Shown one piece after another: positions 40,843-49,510 of a DNA stretch of 64,000 nucleotides. The stretch comes from Arthrobacter sp. NicSoilB8 (lineage in GTDB: Bacteria > Actinomycetota > Actinomycetes > Actinomycetales > Micrococcaceae), in contig NZ_AP024655.1 of NCBI RefSeq assembly GCF_019977355.1, positions 4,030,001 through 4,094,000 on the forward strand, read 5' to 3'. The notes beneath the pieces were generated by a model. The model was not told the origin of the DNA and ran no database searches. It saw only the letters and a list, made by a program, of their open reading frames with translations. Each line of letters begins with the position of its first letter. The first letter of the stretch is position 1. A program made the position numbers and the translations under genes.

Positions 40843-43581
40843 CTATTTCTTGGCGGGGGCCTTGCGGGCCGGTGCCTTGCGGGCCGTCGTCGTGCGCTTG
40901 ACCGGGCCCCGGGCGCGCTTCTCGGCGAGGAGTTCTACGGCCTGTTCCCGCGTCAGTTCCTCCACCGAGGTGCTGCGCGGCACGGTGATGTTGGTGATGC
41001 CGTCGGTGATGTACGGGCCGAAGCGGCCTTCCTTCACCACGATGTTCTTCTCCGAGACGGGGTCCGGGCCGAACTCGGCCAGCGGCGGCACCGCGGCACG
41101 GGCGCCGCGCTGCTTGGGCTGCGAGTAGATTTCCAGCGCCTGCTCGAGCGTGATCGTGAAGATTTCCTCTTCGGAGCCGATCGAGCGGGAGTCCGTGCCC
41201 TTCTTCAGGTAGGGGCCGAACCGGCCGTTCTGCACCGTGATCGGGTTGCCGTCGGCGTCCTGGCCGAGCACGCGGGGCAGGCTCATCAGCTGCAGAGCCT
41301 CGTCCAGGGTGATCGAGTCCACGCTCATGGAGGCGAAGAGCGACCCCGTGCGCGGCTTGGCCTTGACGGGCTTCTTCGCCGGCTTCGGCTTGCCGTTCTT
41401 GTAATACTCGACGGGCTGGCTGGCCAGCTGTTCCTCGGTCATCTCCGGGATGATCTCGGTGACGTAGGCGCCGTAGCGGCCGTTCTTGGCTACGACCGTA
41501 TGCCCGGTGTGCGGGTCCGTGCCAAGGACACGCTCCTCCGGTGCCGCGGTCTCCATGAGTTCGACGGCCTTGGCGGCGGTGAGTTCGTCCGGTGCGAGGT
41601 CCTCGGGGACGTTGGCGCGGGCGGATTCGACCACCTCGCCGGTCTTGGGATCCACGGTCGGGACGGAGCTTTCCAGGTACGGGCCGAATTTCCCGACCCG
41701 CAGCGTGATGCCGTCGGCGATCGGAATGGAATTGATTTCGCGGGCGTCGATCTCGCCGAGGTTGTTGACGATGCTCAGCAGGCCGGGCTCGGAGTCTTCA
41801 CCGAAGTAGAAGTGCTTGAGCCAGGCGGGTCCGGCGGCCTCGCCGTTGGCGATCTTGTCCAGGTCCGCTTCCATGTCGGCCGTGAACTCGTAGTCCACGT
41901 AGTCGTGGAAATGCTGTTCGAGCAGCCGGATCACGGAGAACGCGATCCAGCTCGGGACCAGCGCGGAGCCCTGCTTCCGGACGTAGCCGCGGTCCTGGAT
42001 GGTGGAGATGGTGGAGGCGTAGGTCGACGGGCGGCCGATGCCCTTCTTTTCCAACTCCGCGGTCAGCGACGCTTCGGTGTAACGCGGCGGCGGCGAGGTC
42101 TCATGGCCGACGGCGACGATGTCCGACGCCGTGAGCGCGTCGCCCTTGGCCACGTTCGGCAGGCGGCGTGCTTCCTCGGAGTCCTCGTCGCCGCGGCTTT
42201 CGTCCTTGCCCTCTTCATACGCGGCCAGGAAGCCAGGGAAGGTGATGACGGTGCCCGACGCCGAGAATTCGGCGTCGCGTCCGGCGGCTGCGCCGTCCAC
42301 TGTCACCGCGCCGAGGCGGATGGTAGCGGTGGAGCCCTTCGCGTCGGCCATCTGCGAGGCAACCGTGCGCTTCCAGATCAGCTCGTAGAGCCGGAATTCG
42401 TCGCCGGAGAGCTGCTTGGCCACCTGGGCCGGGGTGCGGAAGGAGTCACCGGCGGGACGGATGGCCTCGTGGGCCTCCTGGGCATTGGCGGCCTTGCTCG
42501 TGTAGACCCGAGGGGACTGGGGAACGTATTCCGTGCCGTACAGCTCGGACGCCTGACGCCGGGCCGCGGTGACGGCCTCGTCGCTCAGTGCGGACGAGTC
42601 CGTACGCATATAGGTGATGTAGCCGTTTTCGTAGAGCCGTTGGGCCACCTGCATGGTGCTCTTGGAGGAGAAGCGCAGCTTGCGGCCGGCCTCCTGCTGC
42701 AGAGTGGAGGTGGTGAACGGCGCCGCAGGGCGGCGGGTGTACGGCTTGGTGTCGACGGAACGGACCTGGAAGTCGGCCGTCTGCAGGCCTGCCGCCAGCG
42801 AGGTGGCGAGTTCCTCGTTGAGGTGGACGACGTTGCGCGAGGTGAGTTCGCCGTCGTCGTTGAAGTCACGGCCGCTGGCGACTTTGGCGCCGTCCACCGC
42901 GGCGAGCTTTGCTTTGAAGGCACCCGAGTCGGCACCGAACTGGCCGGTCAGGTCCCAGTAGGAAGCGGATTTGAACGCCATGCGCTCACGTTCCCGGTCC
43001 ACCACCATGCGGGTCACCACGGACTGCACGCGGCCGGCGGACAGCCCGCGCGCCACCTTGCGCCACAGGACCGGGGAGATTTCGTAGCCGTAGAGCCGGT
43101 CCAGGACGCGCCGGGTTTCCTGCGCGTCCACCAGGTCCTGGTCCACGTCGCGCAGGTTGTCCATGGCGCGGTGGATGGCTTCCTTGGTGATTTCGCCGAA
43201 GGTCATCCGGTACACCGGAACTTTTGGCTTGAGGACTTCCAGCAGGTGCCACGCGATGGCCTCGCCCTCGCGGTCCCCATCGGTTGCGAGATAGAGCGCG
43301 TCGGCGTCTTTGAGCTGGGCCTTGAGTTCGGCCACCTTTTTCTTCTTGTCCGCGGACACCACGTAGTACGGCTTGAAGTCGTTGTCGATGTCGACGGCGA
43401 ACTTGCCCAGCGGGGTCTTCTTCAGTTCCGCGGGGAGCTCGGAGGGCTGCGGAAGGTCGCGGATGTGACCAATGGAGGCCTCAACGATGAAGCCCTCGCC
43501 CAGGTACTTGGCGATGGTCTTGCTCTTGGCGGGAGACTCCACAATCACGAGTTTCTTGCCTGTTTTGGCCTTGCTTGGCAC
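40843..43581 (-). CDS. topA: DNA topoisomerase I
   Basis: A 912-residue type IA topoisomerase that relaxes negative supercoils. The TOPRIM domain is KLVIVESPAKSKTIAKYLG at the start with DGDREGEAIAWHLLEVL near residue 105; the catalytic Tyr is in NGYITYMRTDSSALSDEA near residue 327. The C-terminal half has repeated GRYGAYVTE / GRFGPYLKKG Topo-C domains and ends in a basic Ala/Lys tail (RKAPARKAPAKK), as usual in actinobacteria. The GTG at 43581 follows AGGAG. A very long open frame lies antisense to it and is rejected. Confidence 0.97.
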   Translation of the reverse strand: MPSKAKTGKKLVIVESPAKSKTIAKYLGEGFIVEASIGHIRDLPQPSELPAELKKTPLGKFAVDIDNDFKPYYVVSADKKKKVAELKAQLKDADALYLATDGDREGEAIAWHLLEVLKPKVPVYRMTFGEITKEAIHRAMDNLRDVDQDLVDAQETRRVLDRLYGYEISPVLWRKVARGLSAGRVQSVVTRMVVDRERERMAFKSASYWDLTGQFGADSGAFKAKLAAVDGAKVASGRDFNDDGELTSRNVVHLNEELATSLAAGLQTADFQVRSVDTKPYTRRPAAPFTTSTLQQEAGRKLRFSSKSTMQVAQRLYENGYITYMRTDSSALSDEAVTAARRQASELYGTEYVPQSPRVYTSKAANAQEAHEAIRPAGDSFRTPAQVAKQLSGDEFRLYELIWKRTVASQMADAKGSTATIRLGAVTVDGAAAGRDAEFSASGTVITFPGFLAAYEEGKDESRGDEDSEEARRLPNVAKGDALTASDIVAVGHETSPPPRYTEASLTAELEKKGIGRPSTYASTISTIQDRGYVRKQGSALVPSWIAFSVIRLLEQHFHDYVDYEFTADMEADLDKIANGEAAGPAWLKHFYFGEDSEPGLLSIVNNLGEIDAREINSIPIADGITLRVGKFGPYLESSVPTVDPKTGEVVESARANVPEDLAPDELTAAKAVELMETAAPEERVLGTDPHTGHTVVAKNGRYGAYVTEIIPEMTEEQLASQPVEYYKNGKPKPAKKPVKAKPRTGSLFASMSVDSITLDEALQLMSLPRVLGQDADGNPITVQNGRFGPYLKKGTDSRSIGSEEEIFTITLEQALEIYSQPKQRGARAAVPPLAEFGPDPVSEKNIVVKEGRFGPYITDGITNITVPRSTSVEELTREQAVELLAEKRARGPVKRTTTARKAPARKAPAKK

Positions 43582-43775
43582 GGTGCTCCTACAGAAAAAG
43601 GTGGCTCGGGCAGATGCGCCCATACCCGCCTAGTTCACCATATTTTGCAGATTCCCGCGCATCCGGCCGGAAATGACGGCCGCGCCGGGGGTGGTTCCGG
43701 CCGCAATGAAGCCGGGTGTCCGGCGGTTCGGGAGGGAGCTTCGGACCGGGATCCAGACGGCGCCGGAGGAAGGTC

Positions 43776-44516
43776 TCAGGCCTTGCCTGCGGCGGGTTTC
43801 GCGGCAGATTTGACGGCGGGTTTCGCCCCGGGGTTCGCTGCGGGTTTCGCCCCAGGGTTCGCTGCGGGTTTCGCGGCAGCCGGCCCGCGGTCGTCAGGAA
43901 TCATCGACCACATCGTGGCCATCCGCTCGGCGCCCTCGGGAACGTGGTCCGGATCCTCGAGGTCATAGTCCCGCAGGAGGTCGAAGACGCGCCGCGTCAG
44001 CTCGGCCCGCTGGTCCGGCGTGAGGTACAGCAGGTTGCTGGCCAGCACCACCGAGGACGGGCCGTCGCTGGTGTCGCCGTTCTCGCGCCGTTCGTTGCGG
44101 GCCTTGGCGTACGCCAGGACCCGGCGGCGGTAGGCGTCGAGCTCGAGGTCCAGGACGGCGAGCTCGGGGCTGGCCACTCCGCCCAGCGAATGGATCGTGA
44201 AATCGGTGCCCGCCGCCTTCCAGCGCCGTTCCCGGGCGTCCCCGGCGGTGGCTGCCGGAACCACGATGCCCCACTTCTGGAGTGCCCGCAGGTGGTAGCT
44301 CATGGCACTGGGGGTCAGGCCGGTCTGCGCGGCGAGTTCGGTGGCCGTCCGGCTCACCTGGGTGGAATACAGCTCGGAGATGACCTCCAGCCGGGCGGCA
44401 TGGGCCAGAGCCCGGATCGCCTTCGGATCCGTGATTTCCACTTGCTTCTCCGGACGGTGCCGGCGCTTGGCGGCCGGCGGGGCCGAGGACTCCGCCGTCG
44501 GGGTTTCTGCATTCAC
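43776..44516 (-). CDS. ArsR-type transcriptional regulator divergent from an MFS gene
   Basis: A 246-residue protein. The winged helix (about residues 27-100) reads ALAHAARLEVISELYSTQVSRTATELAAQTGLTPSAMSYHLRALQKWGIV, as in ArsR/HTH_20 regulators. A helical segment follows, then a basic Ala/Pro/Lys tail with repeated PAANPGAK units. The start is GTG at 44516, with TACACT 6 bases upstream (44523-44528). Divergent placement and the palindromes between the genes suggest it represses the MFS transporter and itself. Confidence 0.85.
   Translation of the reverse strand: MNAETPTAESSAPPAAKRRHRPEKQVEITDPKAIRALAHAARLEVISELYSTQVSRTATELAAQTGLTPSAMSYHLRALQKWGIVVPAATAGDARERRWKAAGTDFTIHSLGGVASPELAVLDLELDAYRRRVLAYAKARNERRENGDTSDGPSSVVLASNLLYLTPDQRAELTRRVFDLLRDYDLEDPDHVPEGAERMATMWSMIPDDRGPAAAKPAANPGAKPAANPGAKPAVKSAAKPAAGKA
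43816..43880. repeat. 24-bp tandem coding repeat
   Basis: GCGGGTTTCGCCCCGGGGTTCGCT occurs twice with one change, then a partial copy, encoding PAANPGAK units at the end of the ArsR-type protein. Confidence 0.85.
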
Positions 44517-44522
44517 TCCTCC

Positions 44523-44528
44523 AGTGTA
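44523..44528 (-). promoter_or_regulatory. -10 hexamer of the ArsR-type gene
   Basis: TACACT on the minus strand ends 6 bases before the GTG. The intervening GGAGGA could also serve as a ribosome-binding site. Confidence 0.5.
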
Positions 44529-44546
44529 TCCAGCCGTTCCAAACTA

Positions 44547-44614
44547 TGAAATAAATGCTTGACATTTGTTTCACCGCAGGACTAGCTTCCTATTTATGAA
44601 ACATATACTTCATA
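44547..44614 (+). promoter_or_regulatory. Operator-promoter region of the MFS gene
   Basis: TGAAATAAATG (44547-44557) and CATTTGTTTCA (44563-44573) form a palindrome with one mismatch overlapping the -35 TTGACA (44559-44564). The -10 is TAGCTT (44583-44588), 18 bases on, 7 bases before the ATG. A second palindrome, TATGAA-ACATATAC-TTCATA (44595-44614), overlaps the start codon. The region is strikingly AT-rich. Confidence 0.72.
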
Positions 44615-46200
44615 AGTTAGCCGGCCCGGCGGCAGCTGCACAGCCCCTGTGGCGCAACCGCGACTTCCTGATTGCCAGCACCGCCCGGTTCGTGGCGACG
44701 GCGGGGATGGGCGCCGTCGTCGTCAGCGTCATGCTGCACCTGCAGAACGCGGCCGCTGCCGGGGACACGCCCGTCGCCGGGCCCTGGCTCGTGGCCGCCT
44801 ATCTGCTGTGTTCAGCGCTGCCGCTGGTCCTGCTGGCCCCGTGGGCGGGCCGGCTCGCGGACACCAGGGATTCCCGGACGCTGGCGACGGCGGCCTCCGC
44901 GGTCAGCGCCGCCGCCGTTGCCGGCATGGGAGTGGGCCTGCAGTACGTGGAGAACTATCTGCCCGTGCTCTTTGCCATGACCTTCGTGCTGGACGCCGCC
45001 CAGGCCGTGGCCGGTCCCACCTGGCAGGCCCTGCTGCCCCGGATCGTCGGCGAGGGCCGCACCCCGCGGGCCATGGGGACCATGCAGGCGACCATCATGA
45101 TTGCGGGCATGGCCGGTCCCGCCGCGGGCGGCCTGCTCAGCGGCTGGGGCGGGGCCGGGCTGGTGTTCTCCGTGGCCAGCGGCTGTTACGTCGCCATGGG
45201 GCTCGGGGCCCTGCTGATCCGTACCCGGCGCGGCACGGCGGCCGAACGGGCGGGCCGGGCGAAGCCCGCGCTGCTCGACGGGCTGCGCCTGATCCGCCGC
45301 GACAGCCTCGTCTGGGCCCTGGTTCTGGGGGCGATGTTCTTCATCGTGGTCGGCGAGGCCACGAATGTGCTCGAGGTGTTCCTGGCCCGCGGCGAACTTG
45401 GCGCCACCGAGACCCAGTACGGGCTGCTCGCCGCAGCCTTCGGCCTCGGCATGGCGGCCGGTGCGGCGATGGCCGGGAGGATCAAGACGCCGCGGCTCCG
45501 GCTCCGCGTGCTGCTCGCCTCCATGGCCGTGACCTCGGCGTGCCTGGTCCTCACGGGCGTCGTCCCCAGCGTGGAACTGCTCCTGGTGGCCTACACCGCG
45601 ACGGGAGCGGCCTGCGGCGTCCTGAACGCATGCTTCGGGGCGATCGCGATCCTGCGGATTCCGGAAGAAGGCCGCGGCCAGGCGATGGCGATCGTCGGCG
45701 GAATGACGCGCGCCGTCTCCATCGGCGCGCTAGCCCTGGGCGGGCTCCTGGGCGCGCTGGTGCCGGTGCGCGTCAGCTTCGTGCTCACCGGGGCCGTCGG
45801 GGTGCTGGTTGCGCTCACCCTCACCGCCTATGTCTGGCCGAAGTTCGGCCGGGAGGACGCCGGCGCTACAGCCGTGGGTGTCCCGGCAGTCGCCGGAGCA
45901 GGTGTCGGGGCGGCCGGAGCGGATGCCGGGGTGGCTGTCGCGGCGGCCGGGGCAGCCGGAGCGGATGCCGGGGTGGCTGTCGCGGCGGCGCCGGTCTCGG
46001 CGCCAGTCTCGGTGCCGGCCGCAACACCGGCTGCGGCCGCCGGCTCAGGCGGGCAGCAGGAACCCGTCCCGAACCAGGTTCCCGACTTCGGTGAGGAGGC
46101 CGGCCCGGAATTCCGCGCCGTCAAAGCCCTCGTAGCCGCCCAGCAGCGCCTCGAGGGCGCCGATGATCTGCCCGACGGAGAGGTCGCCGTCGCACGCTGA
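44596..46200 (+). CDS. MFS transporter with Ala-rich C-terminal extension
   Basis: A 534-residue protein. Residues 15-420 form about twelve membrane helices of the major facilitator fold, with the loop 2-3 signature LLAPWAGRLADTRDSRTLA. Such drug-efflux-like MFS proteins next to ArsR regulators often export toxic compounds, but the substrate is unknown. The last 115 residues are Ala/Val/Gly-rich with a repeated 14-residue unit, then a segment whose DNA is antisense to the methyltransferase end. The ATG at 44596 lies at the expected transcription start, so translation is probably leaderless. Confidence 0.85.
   Translation: MKHILHKLAGPAAAAQPLWRNRDFLIASTARFVATAGMGAVVVSVMLHLQNAAAAGDTPVAGPWLVAAYLLCSALPLVLLAPWAGRLADTRDSRTLATAASAVSAAAVAGMGVGLQYVENYLPVLFAMTFVLDAAQAVAGPTWQALLPRIVGEGRTPRAMGTMQATIMIAGMAGPAAGGLLSGWGGAGLVFSVASGCYVAMGLGALLIRTRRGTAAERAGRAKPALLDGLRLIRRDSLVWALVLGAMFFIVVGEATNVLEVFLARGELGATETQYGLLAAAFGLGMAAGAAMAGRIKTPRLRLRVLLASMAVTSACLVLTGVVPSVELLLVAYTATGAACGVLNACFGAIAILRIPEEGRGQAMAIVGGMTRAVSIGALALGGLLGALVPVRVSFVLTGAVGVLVALTLTAYVWPKFGREDAGATAVGVPAVAGAGVGAAGADAGVAVAAAGAAGADAGVAVAAAPVSAPVSVPAATPAAAAGSGGQQEPVPNQVPDFGEEAGPEFRAVKALVAAQQRLEGADDLPDGEVAVAR
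45917..45991. repeat. 42-bp tandem coding repeat
   Basis: A 42-bp unit beginning GGAGCGGATGCCGGGGTGGC occurs at 45917 and again, nearly complete, at 45959, in the Ala-rich tail of the MFS gene. Confidence 0.85.
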
Positions 46201-47796
46201 GACAAAGCCGGCCAGCTCGGTGCTGAGCAGGTTGGTGCGGCGCAGCCCGGCGCCCTGCCGCAGCAGGATGACGCCGGGGTGTTCCGCACCCGGGCGCTGG
46301 TGCCGCTCTTCCGTGACGTCGTCCGCGACCAGCAGGTGGGCGGCGGCCAGGTCGTGGGCGGCCAGCCAGTCGGCACGTTCGACGGCGGCGCCCAGGTGCG
46401 GCCCCACGGGCTGTTCGATGGGGTAGGTGATTTCCTCGAAGCGGGACAGCACCGGCCCGGCGCCGTCGGCGGGCCGCCGCAGCCAGATCATGCCAAAACC
46501 GATCCCCGCCACGTTGCGCGAGGCGAAGTCATCGAGGTAGGCGGCGTAAGAGTCCTGATAGGGCTGGCGGTCCCGGTTTTCGGAGGCGTCCTGCAGCCAG
46601 GTCTCGGCGTACTGCTCCGGGCCCACCTGCTCGCGCTGGATGAACCAGACGTCGGCGGCCGGGCCGGCCCAGCTGAGCGGCCGTTCGGCCCAGCCGGCAC
46701 CCGCCGTGATCTCCCAGTTGCCCAAGAGCTGGGCCGTTCCGCCCGGGGCGAGGACGGAGGGCAGTGCGCGGACCAGTGAGGAAACGATCTCGTCCCCCGG
46801 CAGTCCGCCGTCGCGGTAGGTGAACTGGTCCGTGGCGGTCTCGCCGAGGCTGCGCGGTGTGATGACGAACGGCGGGTTGGACACCACCAGCTCGAACTCC
46901 TCTCCCGCGACAGGGTCCAGGAGGGAGCCGAGCTTCAGGCTCACGCGGGCATCAAGGTCGGCCGGGTCAAGGTGCAGCTCGGCGGCGTTGAGCAGGAGGT
47001 TGAACCGGGTGAACGCCAGTGCGCGTTCGGAAATGTCCGTGGCGGTCACATGCTCCGCATGGTGCAGCAGATGGAAGGTCTGGATGCCGCAGCCCGTGCC
47101 GAGGTCGAGGGCCTTGGCGACATGCCGGCGGGCGGTCACCTGGACCAGGGTGGTGGAGGCCTGTCCGATCCCGAGGACATGGTCATGGCGGAGGACTCCG
47201 GCGCGCTGGTGGGCCGCGAGGTCGCTGGCCACCCAGAGATCCGCTCCGCCATGACCGACGCCGTCCTCCCCCACCGTCGGGTCCCAGCCGTACGGCCTCA
47301 GGTCCACTTTGGCCTGGACCAGGCCCTGGCCCTGGCCCAAATCCGGGTCCTGATCCGGGCCCAGGTCCGGGTCTGCAAGCTCCACGAGCCCGAGTTCCAG
47401 CAGCCCGTCCGTGCGGATGCCGGGGAGGGCGGCGTCGAGGGTCTCCGCGCGCTGCGGCTCGGCCAGGAGCCAGAGACGCACGACGGCGGCGAGCGCAGCC
47501 GTGGTCGGCTCACCGGAGGCGCGCCCGGTGACGATCAGCGCGGGGATGAGCTGGTCCCGGGCGAGCGCCGAATGGGCAGCCTCGCCAAGCAGCTCCGCGA
47601 CGCCGTCCACGCTGTAGCCGATGGCGCGCAGATCCGCGGCCAGGGCCTCGAGGAGGCCGGGGAGGTCGCTCCGCGGAGCCTCCCGAGTGTCGCCGGCTGT
47701 GAAGGGCGCTGCGGGAAGCTGCGCTGAAGGGGACTGCGAGGAAGGAGCCTGCGTGGAAGGAGCCTGCGTGGCGGGGGTTTGCGCTGAGGAAGTCAC
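46045..47796 (-). CDS. Class I SAM-dependent methyltransferase (HemK/RsmC-like, DUF7059 type)
   Basis: A 583-residue protein. After a Gln/Ser/Pro-rich N-terminal tail and a helical domain (about 40-200), the Rossmann core has the SAM motif ALDLGTGCGIQTFHLL near residue 230 and the catalytic motif VVSNPPFVI (NPPY type) near residue 310, as in enzymes that methylate amino groups of rRNA, DNA or proteins. A C-terminal domain of about 170 residues follows. The target is unknown. The GTG at 47796 has TAAACT 6 bases upstream. Its last 156 bases overlap the end of the convergent MFS gene. Confidence 0.86.
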   Translation of the reverse strand: MTSSAQTPATQAPSTQAPSSQSPSAQLPAAPFTAGDTREAPRSDLPGLLEALAADLRAIGYSVDGVAELLGEAAHSALARDQLIPALIVTGRASGEPTTAALAAVVRLWLLAEPQRAETLDAALPGIRTDGLLELGLVELADPDLGPDQDPDLGQGQGLVQAKVDLRPYGWDPTVGEDGVGHGGADLWVASDLAAHQRAGVLRHDHVLGIGQASTTLVQVTARRHVAKALDLGTGCGIQTFHLLHHAEHVTATDISERALAFTRFNLLLNAAELHLDPADLDARVSLKLGSLLDPVAGEEFELVVSNPPFVITPRSLGETATDQFTYRDGGLPGDEIVSSLVRALPSVLAPGGTAQLLGNWEITAGAGWAERPLSWAGPAADVWFIQREQVGPEQYAETWLQDASENRDRQPYQDSYAAYLDDFASRNVAGIGFGMIWLRRPADGAGPVLSRFEEITYPIEQPVGPHLGAAVERADWLAAHDLAAAHLLVADDVTEERHQRPGAEHPGVILLRQGAGLRRTNLLSTELAGFVSACDGDLSVGQIIGALEALLGGYEGFDGAEFRAGLLTEVGNLVRDGFLLPA

Positions 47797-47802
47797 CGGA
47801 CA

Positions 47803-47808
47803 AGTTTA
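47803..47808 (-). promoter_or_regulatory. -10 hexamer of a leaderless promoter
   Basis: TAAACT on the minus strand ends 6 bases before the GTG of the methyltransferase gene. Confidence 0.5.
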
Positions 47809-47843
47809 GTCCCGGGTTTGGTCCCGGGCCTGTGCGGGCCGGG

Positions 47844-48662
47844 CTACAGCCGGGTTTCCGCATAGATCCGCAGGGCGTCCCGGACGAAGGCCGCACTGTC
47901 GGCACCGCCGTAGTTCGCGGCGAACCGGGGATCGGCCACGTACATCTCACCGAGTCCCGTCACGTAGGCCTTGATGTCCGGCGGGGAGCCTTCGGCGCCG
48001 GCTGTTCCCCCCGTGCCGATTGTTCCCCCGGCATCGCCTGCGGCGGGGGACGCGGCCGGCGTGCCGGGGATGCCCCGGAGCCACTCTACGTGGCGCCGGG
48101 CCAGGTCCTGCGCCTGCGCGCTGTCCGCCGGGATGCCCGAGGCTGCGGCGGCCATCCAGTCGGCGCCGAGCTGCCGGGACTGTTCCGCCCAGGCAGCCTT
48201 CTCTTCGGACCCCAGGCCGCGCCACCAGGCGTCTGACCTCGCATAGGCATCCTTGCCCCACCGCTGCTGGACTTCTTCCCGATACTGGGTGTGGTCGAAG
48301 CCGTCGAACATTTTCTCCGCCATGATCGTTCCTCCCGATTGCAGTGCCTCAATGGTGTGACGGACCGAGGCGATCTGCCGCCCCAGCCTGTCCTGTTCCT
48401 GCTGCAGCCACGCCAGATGCCGGCCCAGTGCATGTTCCGCGTCCGCCTCGTTGGCCAGCACGTCCGCGATGGCCGGCAGCCCGAGCCCCAGGTCGCGCAG
48501 GAGCAGGATCCGCTGCAGACGGACCAGCGACTCCTGGCCGTAGTAGCGGTAGCCGTTGTTGCCGGTCCGGCTTGGCTTGAGCAGGCCGATGTTGTCGTAG
48601 TGCCGCAGGGTCCGGCCGGTGGTGCCCGTCATTTTCGCGATCTGTTGAACGGACCAGTCCAT
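47844..48662 (-). CDS. MerR family regulator with TipAS domain
   Basis: A 272-residue TipA-like activator. Residues 1-70 are the MerR HTH (WSVQQIAKMTGTTGRTLRHYDNIGLLKPSRTGNNGYRYY), residues 75-115 the coiled-coil dimer helix, and about 125-272 the TipAS domain (FDHTQYREEVQQRWGKDAYARSDAWWRGLG ... YVADPRFAANYGG). TipAS binds thiopeptide antibiotics such as thiostrepton in Streptomyces. A Gly/Ala insertion lies before the last helices. The ATG at 48662 gives the standard start; longer frames upstream are repeat DNA. A MerR-type promoter lies 160 bases upstream, so autoregulation is likely. Confidence 0.9.
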   Translation of the reverse strand: MDWSVQQIAKMTGTTGRTLRHYDNIGLLKPSRTGNNGYRYYGQESLVRLQRILLLRDLGLGLPAIADVLANEADAEHALGRHLAWLQQEQDRLGRQIASVRHTIEALQSGGTIMAEKMFDGFDHTQYREEVQQRWGKDAYARSDAWWRGLGSEEKAAWAEQSRQLGADWMAAAASGIPADSAQAQDLARRHVEWLRGIPGTPAASPAAGDAGGTIGTGGTAGAEGSPPDIKAYVTGLGEMYVADPRFAANYGGADSAAFVRDALRIYAETRL

Positions 48663-48680
48663 CTCTGCGCCCTCCCGATC

Positions 48681-48733
48681 CGCTGCCGTTCCGCTCCGCT
48701 GTCGTTCCGCTCCGTTGTCGTTCCGCTCCGCCA
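48681..48733. repeat. 16-bp tandem repeat in the 5' leader of the TipA-like gene
   Basis: Three to four copies of a GTCGTTCCGCTCCG(C/T)T-type unit lie between the promoter and the start codon. Confidence 0.78.
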
Positions 48734-48820
48734 CCATTCGAAGTGCGGTCCCGGCGGTGTGCTGTGCCGACGCCGCAGGGCTTCCCGCCGCGGACCGGCC
48801 GCTGCCGGCCCGTCCCCTCG

Positions 48821-48851
48821 ACTCTAAACTTTGACGCTGCGTCAAAGTCAA
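48821..48851 (-). promoter_or_regulatory. MerR-type promoter and operator of the TipA-like gene
   Basis: On the minus strand TTGACT (48846-48851) and TAGAGT (48821-48826) are 19 bases apart, the long spacing typical of MerR-activated promoters. The spacer region holds a palindrome with 9-base arms, CTTTGACGC / GCGTCAAAG (48829-48847). Confidence 0.85.
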
Positions 48852-48924
48852 GCGTTTCGCGAAATCATCCGCGGGAGGAGGCGCCCGGCGATACCGCGCG
48901 GCCGGAAGGAGCCCTGCAAGACGG

Positions 48925-48930
48925 TAAGTT
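48925..48930 (+). promoter_or_regulatory. -10 hexamer of a leaderless promoter
   Basis: TAAGTT ends 6 bases before the ATG at 48937. Confidence 0.45.
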
Positions 48931-48936
48931 GGACGC

Positions 48937-49395
48937 ATGGTTTTCCCTTCCTCCCACGCTCCGGCCGCCCGGCTGGTTCGGCGGACGCTGACCGGCGCGG
49001 CGGCCGCCGTCGTCGTGCTGTCCGCGGCGGCATGTTCCCCGGCCGGTTCGATTGAGAGCGCTGATGTCCCGGCGTGGAAGGCGACCGCACTCCCCCCGGC
49101 CCCCGGGACTGTGCTGGAGGACGCCGGCAAGATCCTGAACCGGGACCCGATCGTGCGGTCCGCTTCCAGCGTCCCCGCCGGCACCTACACGTTGACCATG
49201 ACCTGCGACGGCGGCGGAAAGGTGTTCTTCGCCGTCAGCCTGGACGGGCGTCAGCTGGCCGAAGCAGGAGCCGCCTGCAACGGCAGCCGCGAAACCGCCC
49301 GCATCAAGGTGCCCGCCGCAGGCGAGGTCACGCTCAGCACGTCCAGTGTCGATGCCCCGCTCATCTACGCCTACCACCTGGCCGCTTCCGGGTAG
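48937..49395 (+). CDS. Putative lipoprotein, paralogue of the next gene
   Basis: A 152-residue protein with Arg residues, a hydrophobic stretch and a lipobox (LSAAAC, Cys near 33). The mature part ends in a beta-rich domain: PAGTYTLTMTCDGGGKVFFAVSLDGR, a second Cys (ACNG), then GEVTLSTSSVDAPLIYAYHLA. The next gene product has the same pattern, so the two arose by duplication. Function is unknown. Confidence 0.75.
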   Translation: MVFPSSHAPAARLVRRTLTGAAAAVVVLSAAACSPAGSIESADVPAWKATALPPAPGTVLEDAGKILNRDPIVRSASSVPAGTYTLTMTCDGGGKVFFAVSLDGRQLAEAGAACNGSRETARIKVPAAGEVTLSTSSVDAPLIYAYHLAASG

Positions 49396-49498
49396 GAGCC
49401 GCCCGCAGCCGGGGCCCCGTCGTCGGACCCCAGCGCCTCCCCGAAGGGCCCCTCCGATCCCGGGCCTTCGGCCTCTGGCGCGCGGTCCCGGCCGGACT

Positions 49499-49504
49499 TA
49501 ATCT
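49499..49504 (+). promoter_or_regulatory. -10 hexamer of a leaderless promoter
   Basis: TAATCT ends 6 bases before the ATG at 49511. Confidence 0.5.
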
Positions 49505-49510
49505 CAGGGT

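Noticed and set aside
40606..43968. A 1120-codon plus-strand open frame opposite topA
   Set aside because: It is the antisense of a clear topA gene; high GC removes stops. The product has no recognisable domain and is Gly/Val/His/Arg-biased.
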